In this document: positions 56,011-64,000 of the stretch, piece after piece
Layout: each line of letters begins with the position of its first letter
How positions within the stretch are numbered: position 1 is the first letter of the stretch
Source of the DNA: Haladaptatus sp. R4
GTDB taxonomy: Archaea > Halobacteriota > Halobacteria > Halobacteriales > Haladaptataceae
Assembly: GCF_001625445.1 (NCBI RefSeq)
Contig: NZ_LWHG01000031.1
Span: 62,001-126,000, forward strand
Direction: 5' to 3'
Length of the DNA: 64,000 nucleotides
Made by a program: the position numbers and the translations under genes
The notes under the pieces: model-generated
Databases searched by the model: none
What the model was told of the DNA's origin: nothing
What the model saw: only the letters and a program-made list of their open reading frames with translations

Positions 56011-56190
56011 CAGTTTCCACCTCGGTTCGGTCGGGCGACCCCGAGACTCCCTACGAAAGAATATAGCGACGGAGGATGCAGGTGCCCTTGGGACGACCGA
56101 AAGTCCGCTTCGCTTTGCGTCCGAGTAAAAGAAGTGGACCATCTCGGTTCCTCTTTTGTGCGTGTGCCGATTGTATAGATTTTCATATAT

Positions 56191-56202
56191 GAACGATCGT
56201 TC
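56191..56202. promoter_or_regulatory. Perfect palindrome GAACGATCGTTC before the MFS gene
   Basis: The 12-base perfect palindrome abuts an overlapping TTCATATATGAA palindrome that supplies a TATA element for the MFS gene on the minus strand. A weaker relative (GAATTACCGTTC, 9 of 12) lies at 56214-56225. The sites fit a TetR dimer bound over the promoter. Confidence 0.6.
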
Positions 56203-56311
56203 TTCACATAGGTGAATTACCGTTCGTTCACATTAACGTGTCGATGTGGGAGACTACCAAACGTGATTTCGTGGTGTCGTGGACGAGGACGATAGCCTTT
56301 AGTTGCGCTGA

Positions 56312-56327
56312 GAACGAATATTCGTTC
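56312..56327. promoter_or_regulatory. Perfect palindrome GAACGAATATTCGTTC at the TetR start
   Basis: The 16-base perfect palindrome ends directly at the ATG (56328) of the TetR gene. Its arms share GAACGA/TCGTTC with the site at 56191-56202. This suggests autorepression, with the protein occupying the initiation region of its own mRNA. Confidence 0.6.
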
Positions 56328-56978
56328 ATGAGGGAGACCGATAGCCTTTCTGAGAATGGGTCAGGAGATCGAAAAGAGGAGATCATGAGGGCGACGTATC
56401 GGGTATTTCGGACGGAAGGCTATGCCGGCCTCTCAATTTCGAAGATCGCTGATGAAGTCGGTGTTAGTAAGTCTGCCCTTTATAACCATTACAGTGGGAA
56501 AGACGAACTCCTCGTTGCGTTCCTAGAGTATGTAATGGATAAGTACAGCGATGAGATCCAGCACAGTGATACAGAGAATCCCATCGTGTATCTCAAACTG
56601 TTTAAAAAGACGCTCCTCTCGGAGGAGTCGATAGAAAATAACGGAAACAGTGACGTGCCGATCGACCTCTTCGAGACGATCATGCAGCTCAAGGTACAGG
56701 CGGTGCACAACGAGGTCTTCCGGGAGCATTTCACCCGGGACGATCAGTTCGAACACGAACGCCTCGCGGATCGAGTGCGCTCCGGCATCGAGGAAGGATA
56801 TTTCCAAGATGTAGACCCCGACGCAACGGCGGAATTCGTACAGACAGTCGTTGAGGGAGCGATACTCCGGCAGACGACAACGGACTCCACCTCGTTACAA
56901 AATATCAGACGAGAGCTGGACGAGTATCTACGCTGTCGGTTGATTGCCGACCCAGAAAAATTCAACTTGCGTGATTAA
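56328..56978 (+). CDS. TetR/AcrR family transcriptional regulator
   Basis: The ATG following the 16-base palindrome gives 216 residues starting MRETDSLSENGSG. The helix-turn-helix is YAGLSISKIADEVGVSKSALYNHYSGKDELL (quoted in parts, about residues 31-60), and a ligand-binding helical domain follows. It lies divergent to the DHA2 exporter and should repress it until a drug-like ligand binds. Confidence 0.88.
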   Translation: MRETDSLSENGSGDRKEEIMRATYRVFRTEGYAGLSISKIADEVGVSKSALYNHYSGKDELLVAFLEYVMDKYSDEIQHSDTENPIVYLKLFKKTLLSEESIENNGNSDVPIDLFETIMQLKVQAVHNEVFREHFTRDDQFEHERLADRVRSGIEEGYFQDVDPDATAEFVQTVVEGAILRQTTTDSTSLQNIRRELDEYLRCRLIADPEKFNLRD

Positions 56979-57189
56979 CTCCCAAATCACTTCGAGAGCA
57001 CCGCATTCGAAACACGCTCCATAAGACCGGTAACTCCTCAAACCACGTAGAATCGGTATGGTTTGTGAATCTATCTCCCGGAGCTCTGTCTGGCGACTCG
57101 AATTCGGCAGTGGACGACTCGTCGGGGACGAGTCGTCCGCGTTTGATAGGGTGTCGCCCAATTCCGAGAGAGATTCGTCCGAATAACCG

Positions 57190-57432
57190 TCACTGACGGC
57201 GCTTTCGCCGGTTTTCCTCCGCCTCGGCTTCGAACCGCTCGGCGCGAATCTGGTCGGTTCGTTTCCGTCGCCACTCCCAAATTCCGGCCCCGATGACGAC
57301 GATTCCTACCGCTGCACCCCGTACGGGCGACCCTTGAATCCAGAGGAACACGAAGACGACGACCGCAAAAAGTATCGAGATACCGAGGGTTATCTTCGCC
57401 CAGCCGCGCTGTGGCCCTCGAAAACGGCGCAT
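57190..57432 (-). CDS. Small two-helix membrane protein with charged tail
   Basis: The start at MRRFRGPQRGWAK gives 80 residues: two membrane helices (about 13-32 and 37-51) and a basic/acidic coil end (KRTDQIRAERFEAEAEENRRKRRQ in parts). Frame and length fit a real gene. Function unknown. The 211 bases before it (56979-57189) hold no clear feature. Confidence 0.6.
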   Translation of the reverse strand: MRRFRGPQRGWAKITLGISILFAVVVFVFLWIQGSPVRGAAVGIVVIGAGIWEWRRKRTDQIRAERFEAEAEENRRKRRQ

Positions 57433-57503
57433 ACTCCTTCGTCGGATGGGAGGGACGTGAACGTTACGGGAACCGAGCGTCGGGCGGCGGGTGGCGAAGG
57501 GAG

Positions 57504-58573
57504 TTACCGCGGGCGGCGAATCTCGTCCCGACTCGGGAACTCCCGCTCCAGCGCGGACAACAGCACGTCCGCAGTTTCGTCCGCGTCCTCCATGGAGATG
57601 GTTTCGACCGGGGAGTGAGTGTAGCGGCAGGGAACCGCGATTGCGCCCGCGTGACGGCCGCCGCGGACCTGTTGGAGTTCGGTCGCGTCGGTCGTACCGG
57701 TCAGCATCACGTCGTGTTGCACGTCCACGTCGATCTCGTCCGCCGCCTCGCAGAGCCACGTTCTCGTCTGGCGGTCCACGATGACGCCGCCGAAGAAGTA
57801 CTCCGAGGACCCGTCCCCGAACTCGACGACCGGACCGCCGTCCAGCGTCGCCTCCGCACCGTCCGTTCGCCCGGCGGGGTAGTCGTCAACCGGGAAGATT
57901 TCGAGCGCGATGCCGACGTCCGGGTCGAGGTCGTAGCCCGCCGTTCTCGCGCCGCGGAGGCCGACTTCCTCCTGCACCGTGGCGACGTAGTGAACCGTCG
58001 CGTCCACGTCCGCCTCGCGGGCGAGGGCGAGCAGGATGGCGAGCGCTATCCTGTCGTCCAGTGCCCGCCCGGCGACGCGGTCGTTTGCGAGGCGGGAGAC
58101 GCCGCCGTCCCACGTCGCGTAATCGCCGGGTTCGACGTTCAGGTCGGCGACCTCTTCGGGGGAAGTGGCGCCGATGTCGATACGAAGGTCGTTCGGCAGG
58201 GAATCCTTCTCCTCGTCGCCCATGTAGTGGCGACAGCGCGGACCGATGACGCCGAGGACGCTGTCCGGGCCGACGCGGACGCGTTGGCCCGACAGGTTGC
58301 CCTTGTAGTGACCGCCCAGCATGTGGAAGGTGAGAAAACCGTCGTCGTCCACCGCGTCGATCAGGAACCCGAGTTCGTCGGTGTGGGCCGCGAGCATTAT
58401 CTCGAAGTCGCTTCCCTCGCTCGTGGCGCGACGACGTTCCCCATCGCGTCGAACGAAACGGTGTCAACGTGCGGTTCTATCAGTTCGGCAAAACGGTCGG
58501 CGACGGCGTACTCGTTCCCCGGTGCACCGGGTGCGTCCACCAACGCTTCGAGGTCCTCGAACGAAACGTGCAT
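57504..58573 (-). CDS. M42-family metallo-aminopeptidase, interrupted by a one-base frameshift
   Basis: The start at MHVSFEDLEALVDAPG opens an M42 peptidase. At about 58427 one base is missing; after GNVVA the next frame continues SEGSDFEIMLAAHTDELGFLIDA and then the full core: GRALDDRIALAI (Asp ligand), ATVQEEVGLRGA (Glu pair), GIALEIFPVDDYPA and CRYTHSPVETIS (late His). Restored length is about 356 residues. It is the second M42 gene in the window. Confidence 0.85.
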
Positions 58574-58828
58574 GCTGGTATCGTGTGTCTACGGGGGATA
58601 ACCGTTCGGGTCGAAGCAATCCGAACCGTCGGTCGTCCCGTTTCGGTTCCGGCAAACCACTCGCATTTCTCGATATGTTCTGTTTGTGATCGTATGGACA
58701 TTTCCCAAATCTAAGGCGATGAAGAGTAATTTTCCGTATATAATCCCATAATTATGAATCTCTACCATCTATTTTTGAACAAAACCCAAACAACGATAAC
58801 CCCGCACTACGACCCACGATTGGGTAGT

Positions 58829-59956
58829 ATGACCTCAACACGACGCACATTTCTGACAGCGGCAGGCTGCGCGGGGCTTCTCGGACTCGGTGTTGCCGGG
58901 ACGAGCGGAAAGAGCGAAGCGGACGTTTCGCGTGATTCGTTCACCATTCGGAGCGGGACCGACCAAGCGACGAAAGTGTACGTAACGACCGCCAACCAGT
59001 CCGGGCCGACGGTGATGGTCACTGGTGGAATGCACGGCAACGAGGAAGGTGGCTACACGGCCGCCGGAAAAATCGCCGATTGGGACATCAGTCGCGGTAG
59101 GCTCGTGGTGATTCCGAGGACGAACGCCGCGGCCGACAGGCAGGATTCGCGTGTCGCGGACGGCGGCGTCGATCTGAACCGCCAGTTCCCGACAGGGAGC
59201 GAACCGGAGACGAAACTCGCTCGCGCCATCTGGGACGTCGTCGAGAAGTACGAGCCGGATACCGTCATCGACCTCCACGAATCGCAGGAAATCTACGACG
59301 GCGATATGGTCGGCGGCGTCGGCCAAGTGATCTTCCGCTCGCGGGACAAGAAAACGGAGAACGATGCCACCGCGGCGGCCGATTACGTGAACGAGAACTA
59401 CGTCTCGCGTGACGGCTACGACTTCACCGTCGACGTGTTCTCCTCGTCCTCCAACGAACCGACGGGTCTGTTTACGCACAAGGCAGCGCGCGACACCGAT
59501 GCTATCGCATATCTCGTCGAAGCGACTTCGGAGGATACGCCCCTCGACAAACGCGTTCAATGGCACACCAAAGTCGTCCAGCAACTCGTCGAGGACGACA
59601 TACTCACCGGCAGCGGCGGGGATGGCGGCGATGGCGGCGACGGTAACGATGGCGGCGACGGCGACAACGGCGACGAACAGAACAAACCGCCGGTCGCGCG
59701 GATCGAAACCACGCCGACGGACACCACCGGACTCGGTCGGGGTGCCACGGTCACGCTCGACGCGTCCTCCTCCACGGACGACGACGGCGACATCAGCGAG
59801 TACGCGTGGGACATCGACGGCGACGGGACGTTCGAAAAGAGCGGCGAATCGATCCAGATGACCCTCTCGAACTGTGGCCGCTACCAGGTCACCCTCCAGG
59901 TCACCGACGACGAGGGCGCGACGGACACCGACACCGTGGTCCTCTCGACGGTCTAA
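58829..59956 (+). CDS. Tat-exported M14/AstE-like carboxypeptidase with PKD domain
   Basis: The start MTSTRRTFLTAAG gives a Tat signal (RRTFL), so the 375-residue protein is folded before export. The catalytic domain has GGMHGNEEGG (about residues 70-79: His and Glu zinc ligands) and VIDLHESQE (third His), as in succinylglutamate desuccinylase/aspartoacylase-like M14 enzymes. A Gly/Asp-rich linker (GGDGGDGGDGNDGGDG, about 277-296) leads to a PKD domain (LDASSSTDDDGDISEYAWDIDGDG). It probably acts on secreted peptides or polymers. Confidence 0.82.
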   Translation: MTSTRRTFLTAAGCAGLLGLGVAGTSGKSEADVSRDSFTIRSGTDQATKVYVTTANQSGPTVMVTGGMHGNEEGGYTAAGKIADWDISRGRLVVIPRTNAAADRQDSRVADGGVDLNRQFPTGSEPETKLARAIWDVVEKYEPDTVIDLHESQEIYDGDMVGGVGQVIFRSRDKKTENDATAAADYVNENYVSRDGYDFTVDVFSSSSNEPTGLFTHKAARDTDAIAYLVEATSEDTPLDKRVQWHTKVVQQLVEDDILTGSGGDGGDGGDGNDGGDGDNGDEQNKPPVARIETTPTDTTGLGRGATVTLDASSSTDDDGDISEYAWDIDGDGTFEKSGESIQMTLSNCGRYQVTLQVTDDEGATDTDTVVLSTV

Positions 59957-60075
59957 TCGGACCGCGAGAACGACAGTATTGACGATATTTTCAAATTTTT
60001 CATTACTAACGACGTTGATTGGTATATATTTGGCCAATAGTGAGATATACCCCGGGTTGTAACCGGCGAGACGCA

Positions 60076-60759
60076 ATGAAACGACGCACGTTCATCGCCG
60101 GTGTCGGAACCACGAGCACGTTCTTCCTCGCGGGGTGCAACTCCAACGGGGACGACTCCGGACCCTCCACCAAAACGTCGTCGGGCGAAACGACGACCGG
60201 AACAGGGGGAACCACGAGTGGTACAGATTCGACGAGTACGACGAGCGGTGCGGACGAAACGACGAGCGAAACCACCACGGACTCCGAAACGACGACGGAC
60301 GACGAGACGACGACCGATTCCTCGGGAACCACGACGGCGGAATCGAAGACCGTCTCGTTCGGCGAACACGCGACCGTCGCCGACGACCTCAGCGTCGCCG
60401 TGACGGAAGCCAATACGTCCGACTCCTACTCGCATAACGGAACGACCGACGAGGCTGACGACGATTCGACCTACCTCCTCGTCACCTTCGAGACGAAAAA
60501 CACCGGTGGGTCGTCTCAATCGCTCCCCGACGATGCATCGCTCTCGCTTCACGCCAACGGGAACGAGTACGGCATGACCGACTCGGCGAAGAGCGCGTGG
60601 AAGGACTACGTCTCGTCCGGCGTGAACGGCAACGGATCGTCATCGAAGACCGTCGCCTTCGAAGTACCGAAGGACGCTCTCGCTTCCCTCGGCGTGACGG
60701 TCACGCTGTCGTACACTGATTCCGGGTCGAAGAAGCTGATCCGGTGGAGCATGGAGTAG
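60076..60759 (+). CDS. Tat lipoprotein with Ser/Thr linker and DUF4352-like domain
   Basis: MKRRTFIAGVGTTSTFFLAGC is a Tat signal with a lipobox (Cys20-like). A long Thr/Ser/Asp linker (about residues 30-90), likely to be glycosylated, precedes a beta-rich domain with AVTEANTSDSYSH and YLLVTFETKNTGGS, typical of DUF4352 (immunoglobulin-like) lipoproteins. A TATA-like TATATATT lies about 45 bases upstream. Function unknown. Confidence 0.82.
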   Translation: MKRRTFIAGVGTTSTFFLAGCNSNGDDSGPSTKTSSGETTTGTGGTTSGTDSTSTTSGADETTSETTTDSETTTDDETTTDSSGTTTAESKTVSFGEHATVADDLSVAVTEANTSDSYSHNGTTDEADDDSTYLLVTFETKNTGGSSQSLPDDASLSLHANGNEYGMTDSAKSAWKDYVSSGVNGNGSSSKTVAFEVPKDALASLGVTVTLSYTDSGSKKLIRWSME

Positions 60760-60832
60760 CCCCGAACGCTCCTTTTCCCGTCGCTGTCGGTGGGGCCTCC
60801 GAAAAGTGAGAAGATCGAAAGGGGTCGTATCG

Positions 60833-61069
60833 CTATTCGTCCGAGTCGAAGCCGAGTTCGTGAAGCGTTTCCTTGGAGACACCCGCATCGAGAATCCGCC
60901 GATAGACTGCCTTTCGCTCGGTATCGGAGAGATCGAGAGATGTCCCGGTGCCGGGAGCGTCATCCGTGGAGCGGCCACTTTGGGCCGTCTCGTAGGCGTC
61001 ACGGATGAGTTCGGCTTCTAGTTTCGGGACCGATTGGGGAATATCCGGTGAGTTTCTGATTCCTGACAT
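60833..61069 (-). CDS. Small acidic protein, unknown function
   Basis: This 78-residue protein (start MSGIRNSPDIPQ) has a disordered middle and a C-terminal helical segment (LDLSDTERKAVYRRILDAGVSK in parts). Coding preference is good. No domain recognised. Confidence 0.55.
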   Translation of the reverse strand: MSGIRNSPDIPQSVPKLEAELIRDAYETAQSGRSTDDAPGTGTSLDLSDTERKAVYRRILDAGVSKETLHELGFDSDE

Positions 61070-61259
61070 CGTTTCCCGCCACTCACAGGAGGGTGTTAAA
61101 GTTATTTTAGGCCAACAGATCTGTCTTTTCCCAGTCCAACGTTCCTCTTTGGTGGTACGTTCGACTGGGTAAGCGTAGGGTTGTCAGTGGGTTCTACTTT
61201 CGGTATCGAGAAAAACAACGAAACGACAACGAAGCTGAAAATACGCCGCCTTCCGCCGT

Positions 61260-62168
61260 TCAATCGACGAGCAGCGGTATCTCGGTGGCTTCCGTCCGAA
61301 CCTCGTCCATGTCGGGGACGGTGGTTCCGGGGACCGTCACGACGCGGGACGCGACGGTGATTCCGACGCGGAGCGCGATACGGTCGGATTGGCCGCGAGC
61401 GAGCGTCGAGAGGACGCCAGCGAGCAGGCCGTCCCCGGCACCGACCGAATCGACCACGTCCACGTCGAGCGGTTTCGCGTGGAAGACGCCCTCGTCGGAG
61501 GTGAGAAGCGCACCGTCGTCCCCGAGCGAGGTGATGACGCGGTCGAACCCCTTCTCCCGGAGCGCGTGGGAGGCTTCGGCGCACTCCTCGATACTGTGGA
61601 CCGGCATGCCGGTCGCGCTCGCCAGTTCGCTCCGGTTGGGCTTGCAGAGCGCGTAGTCGCCCGCAACGCCGGTCAGGAGGTCGCCCTGTACGTCCACGAC
61701 GGTCTCCCACGGCCCGGCCCCTGCGATACGGTCGATGGTCGCCGGACCGAGGTTCGGCGGGAGGCTCCCGGCGATGACGACGATTTCGGGTTCGTACTCG
61801 CGCACCTTCGCGATGAGTTCGCGGACGGTTTCGTCCTTGACACCCTGTCCGGACTGATTGAGTTTGTACTCGCCGTCCTCGCCCAGAATCGTGGTGTTGA
61901 GCCGGGTGCACACGTCCATCTCCACGAAGTCGTTCGGCACCTTTCCGCGGATGAGTTGCTCCTCGATGTAGCGACCGAGGAAGCCGCCGACGAAGCCCGT
62001 TGCGAGCGTGTCGACCTCCAACCTGGAGAGGTATTTCGAGACGTTGATGCCCTTGCCGCCGGGGTCGTACTGGGTCATGCTCGACCGCATGACGCCACCC
62101 GGTTCGACGTCCGAATCGACGGAAACGGTGTAATCGACGGCCGGATTGAGCGTGACGGTCAGGATCAT
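61260..62168 (-). CDS. pfkB: 1-phosphofructokinase (PfkB family)
   Basis: The ATG overlapping the glpR stop gives MILTVTLNPAVDYTV, 302 residues of the PfkB kinase fold. Signature blocks are GGKGINVSKYLS (about 38-49) and DSVGAGDGLLAGV (about 245-257, catalytic Asp). In haloarchaea such glpR-linked pfkB makes fructose-1,6-bisphosphate from fructose-1-phosphate, as known in Haloferax. The stop at 61260 leaves a 190-base gap with no gene. Confidence 0.9.
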   Translation of the reverse strand: MILTVTLNPAVDYTVSVDSDVEPGGVMRSSMTQYDPGGKGINVSKYLSRLEVDTLATGFVGGFLGRYIEEQLIRGKVPNDFVEMDVCTRLNTTILGEDGEYKLNQSGQGVKDETVRELIAKVREYEPEIVVIAGSLPPNLGPATIDRIAGAGPWETVVDVQGDLLTGVAGDYALCKPNRSELASATGMPVHSIEECAEASHALREKGFDRVITSLGDDGALLTSDEGVFHAKPLDVDVVDSVGAGDGLLAGVLSTLARGQSDRIALRVGITVASRVVTVPGTTVPDMDEVRTEATEIPLLVD

Positions 62169-62932
62169 TCCCCCACCTCCTCGATGATTTCGACGCCCAT
62201 CGTCTCGAACGGTTCGCGGTACTCCGCCGGAACCGGGGCGTCGGTGACGAGCGTATCCACGTCCTCGAACGAGGCGAAGCGGAAGAAGCTCCGGCGGCCG
62301 AACTTGCTGTTGTCCGCGACGAGCACGACGCGACTCGCCTTCTCGCACATCAGGGATTTGATGCGCGCTTCGTCCTCGTTCGGCGTCGTCAGCCCGGAAT
62401 CCGGGTGGATTCCGTTCGTGCCCAGAAACAGCACGTCGAAGTTGGTCCGGTCGAGAAAGCCCTCGCCGGTCGGTCCGACGAGCGACCACGTGGAACGCCG
62501 AAGCGTCCCGCCGGTGACTTTCACCTCGATGCCCGCCTCGGCGAGTTGCATCGACACGAGTGGCGAGTTGGTCGCGGCGGTGATGGTCACGTCGTCGGGG
62601 ACGTGTTTGGCGACTTCGATGGTCGTCGTTCCCGAATCGAAGAAGACGACCTGCCCGTCTTGGAGGGTTTCGACGGCGCGTTCTCCGATGATCCGTTTCG
62701 CGTCCCGCCCTTGGACTTGCTTCTGTCCGTAGGTTCGCTCCTCGCCGACGGTTTTGACGGGGAGCGCGCCGCCGTGTGATCGCTCGACGCGCCCGTCGTC
62801 TTCCAAATCGCGGAGGTCTCGTCGGATGGTCGCCTCCGAAACGTCGAGCCGACCCGCGAGGTCGGCGACGGTACTGCCGTTCTCTTCGGTGACTATCTCG
62901 GCTATCTCTCGTTTCCGTTCGTCAGGCAACAT
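62165..62932 (-). CDS. glpR: DeoR-family sugar repressor GlpR
   Basis: The 255-residue protein opens MLPDERKREIAEIV, then the DeoR helix-turn-helix TVADLAGRLDVSEATIRRDL (about residues 20-39) and the sugar-phosphate-binding domain (FFDSGTTTIEVA near 97). In Haloferax, GlpR represses fructose and glucose metabolic enzymes when glycerol is in use, and is co-transcribed with pfkB as here. Confidence 0.92.
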   Translation of the reverse strand: MLPDERKREIAEIVTEENGSTVADLAGRLDVSEATIRRDLRDLEDDGRVERSHGGALPVKTVGEERTYGQKQVQGRDAKRIIGERAVETLQDGQVVFFDSGTTTIEVAKHVPDDVTITAATNSPLVSMQLAEAGIEVKVTGGTLRRSTWSLVGPTGEGFLDRTNFDVLFLGTNGIHPDSGLTTPNEDEARIKSLMCEKASRVVLVADNSKFGRRSFFRFASFEDVDTLVTDAPVPAEYREPFETMGVEIIEEVGE

Positions 62933-63072
62933 ATGTTCGTATCATACCGACTCGACCGTGAGCCGGGAGCGTCTCGTTCGTCTCTCCTGTAGGCAATTCT
63001 ACCCAATAACGTCTCTGGTGTGGGAGAGCGAGGTCGGTTCGAGTGCGGGGAGTGGGGCGGTTCGGCATCATC

Positions 63073-63246
63073 TCAGCCGGTGAAGACGAGAAACAGCAAC
63101 GCGATACCCGCCCCCACGGTCGCGACGATGGTCCCGCCGTACGAGCCGACGAGATAGTTGTACGCCGCGATGAGGGCCAACAGACAGCAAGCGGCCACCA
63201 GCAGGATGTCCCGCTCGGGCACCCACGACGTGATCGTTTGTGCCAT
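63073..63246 (-). CDS. 57-residue two-helix membrane protein
   Basis: The frame MAQTITSWVPERDILLVAAC has two hydrophobic segments and starts 3 bases after the ABC ATPase stop on the same strand. Small proteins of this kind follow sugar ABC transporter genes in haloarchaea. Function unknown; it may help the transporter assemble. Confidence 0.6.
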   Translation of the reverse strand: MAQTITSWVPERDILLVAACCLLALIAAYNYLVGSYGGTIVATVGAGIALLFLVFTG

Positions 63247-63249
63247 CGG

Positions 63250-64000
63250 TCAGTGCGTCGCCTCCACCCGCTTCGATTCCTTGGACGGGGAGTACGTCAG
63301 CGATTCGCCGCTGCTGGCGTCGAAGTAGTGGAGCGACCGTCGGTCGAATTCGACGTTGACGCGGTCGTTGAGTTCGACCGGAACGCTCGGTTCCACGGAC
63401 GCCTTGATGGTGATGTCGTCGCCGAGGTCGAGTTCGAGGACGGTCTTCTCACCCTGCGGTTCGACGACTTCCACGAGCGCGGGAAGGCCGTCCGGTCTGA
63501 GCGTGACGTTCTCCGGGCGGACACCGACGACGATTTCGTCGCCGAACTTGTCGTCGAGCGCGTCCCGATAGGATTCGGGCACCTCGTGTTGGAACGGTCC
63601 GACGTCCACGACGGGCGTTCCGTCGCGGTTCTGGAGGGTTCCCTCGACGAAGTTCATCGACGGGCTTCCGAGGAAGTCGGCGACGAACTGGTTCCGTGGA
63701 TGCGTGTAGACGTACGTCGGGTCGCCCACCTGCTGAATCTCGCCGTCGTTCATCACGGCGATCTGGTCGGCGAGCGTCATGGCCTCGATCTGGTCGTGGG
63801 TGACGTACACCGTCGTCGTGGACAATTGCTCGTGCAGCTTGTTGAGTTCCGCGCGCATCTGCACCCGCAGTTTGGCGTCCAGGTTCGACAGCGGTTCGTC
63901 CATCAGGAACACGTCGGGTTCCCTGACGATGGCGCGGCCGAGCGCGACGCGCTGTTGTTGGCCGCCGGAGAGCTCCGCCGGACGTCGGTCGAGCAGGTCG
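63250..64000 (-). CDS. Sugar ABC transporter ATP-binding protein (UgpC/MalK type), partial
   Basis: The gene runs off the window edge; the visible part holds the signature [15 protein letters not shown], Walker [17 protein letters not shown], the His switch [11 protein letters not shown] and a C-terminal TOBE-like domain ([10 protein letters not shown]) that regulates MalK-type ATPases. Next to glpR-pfkB it may serve fructose or other sugar uptake. The permease and binding-protein genes lie outside the window. Confidence 0.88.
   Translation of the reverse strand, partial: DLLDRRPAELSGGQQQRVALGRAIVREPDVFLMDEPLSNLDAKLRVQMRAELNKLHEQLSTTTVYVTHDQIEAMTLADQIAVMNDGEIQQVGDPTYVYTHPRNQFVADFLGSPSMNFVEGTLQNRDGTPVVDVGPFQHEVPESYRDALDDKFGDEIVVGVRPENVTLRPDGLPALVEVVEPQGEKTVLELDLGDDITIKASVEPSVPVELNDRVNVEFDRRSLHYFDASSGESLTYSPSKESKRVEATH

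Larger units (their letters stand above)
56011..56327. other. Divergent TetR-MFS control region
   Basis: No gene was seen in this 317-base gap. It holds both palindromes described, the TATA elements for the two genes and about 170 bases of MFS leader. The leader is long for a haloarchaeon and may be translated as an N-terminal extension, but its codon character argues against it. Confidence 0.55.

Noticed and set aside
56011-56142. N-terminal 44-residue extension of the MFS exporter
   Set aside because: It is basic and Ser/Arg-rich, unlike the rest, and DHA2 proteins normally begin just before the first helix.

Overview
The window is haloarchaeal (class Halobacteria) chromosome. The proteins are strongly acidic, GC content is high, TATA-like boxes sit about 25-30 bases before start codons so that many mRNAs look leaderless, and there are several Halobacteria-type markers: DacZ, the rpl11/rpl1/rpl10/rpl12 cluster with a neighbouring VNG_1110C-like gene, lsm-rpl37e, glpR-pfkB and PilA-like pilin. 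The genus cannot be fixed by eye; a Haladaptatus-like organism is a guess only. No rRNA, CRISPR array or intact insertion sequence was seen.

Layout. 1-2.2 kb: small membrane and unknown proteins plus a purine phosphoribosyltransferase. 2.6-3.1 kb: type IV pilin. 3.4-9.6 kb: a complete seven-gene Mrp/Mnh Na+/H+ antiporter operon (A to G). 9.6-13.4 kb: an ArsB/NhaD-type transporter, a universal stress protein, and an mscS-dacZ pair (osmotic control and c-di-AMP synthesis). 13.5-19.5 kb: PadR-type regulator, coaBC, multidrug ABC exporter, guanidinium-type SMR exporter and a DRG GTPase. 19.6-23.4 kb: ribosomal stalk/L1 proteins with a probable L1 autoregulatory leader. 23.5-27.8 kb: alanyl-tRNA editing protein, aMBF1, Mop-like protein, type 2 IPP isomerase, SH3-type protein and thioesterase. 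28.1 kb: tRNA-Leu(GAG) beside a cluster of perfect hairpins. 28.3-36.1 kb: DUF420 protein, purF, rpl37e-lsm, M42 peptidase, a His/Lys/Gly-repeat membrane protein, an HExxH protein and an exported repeat-domain protein. 36.1-38.3 kb: an inverted-repeat element and an ABC-2 exporter.

38.5-41.9 kb holds the most interesting locus: a DUF7504-like protein, a 693-residue CHAT (caspase-like) protein, a 44-residue membrane peptide whose stop codon touches the CHAT stop codon, and a winged-helix regulator. 42.3-43.6 kb is a MinD-like ATPase with a partner. 43.7-53.5 kb looks like a peptide-use island: creatininase-family amidohydrolase, M28 peptidase, a TldD/PmbA-like protein and a five-gene Dpp/Opp transporter. 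53.6-57 kb is a TetR/MFS locus in which related palindromes lie beside three promoters. 57.2-61.1 kb has an M42 peptidase, a Tat-exported carboxypeptidase-like protein with a PKD domain, and a lipoprotein. 61.2-64 kb is glpR-pfkB beside a sugar ABC transporter ATPase that runs off the window.

Six otherwise normal genes (mnhC, mnhG, drg, rpl10, dppA and an M42 peptidase) are each broken by what looks like the loss of one G or C. Because rpl10 is essential and the reading resumes perfectly in each case, consensus sequence error is more likely than six real pseudogenes.
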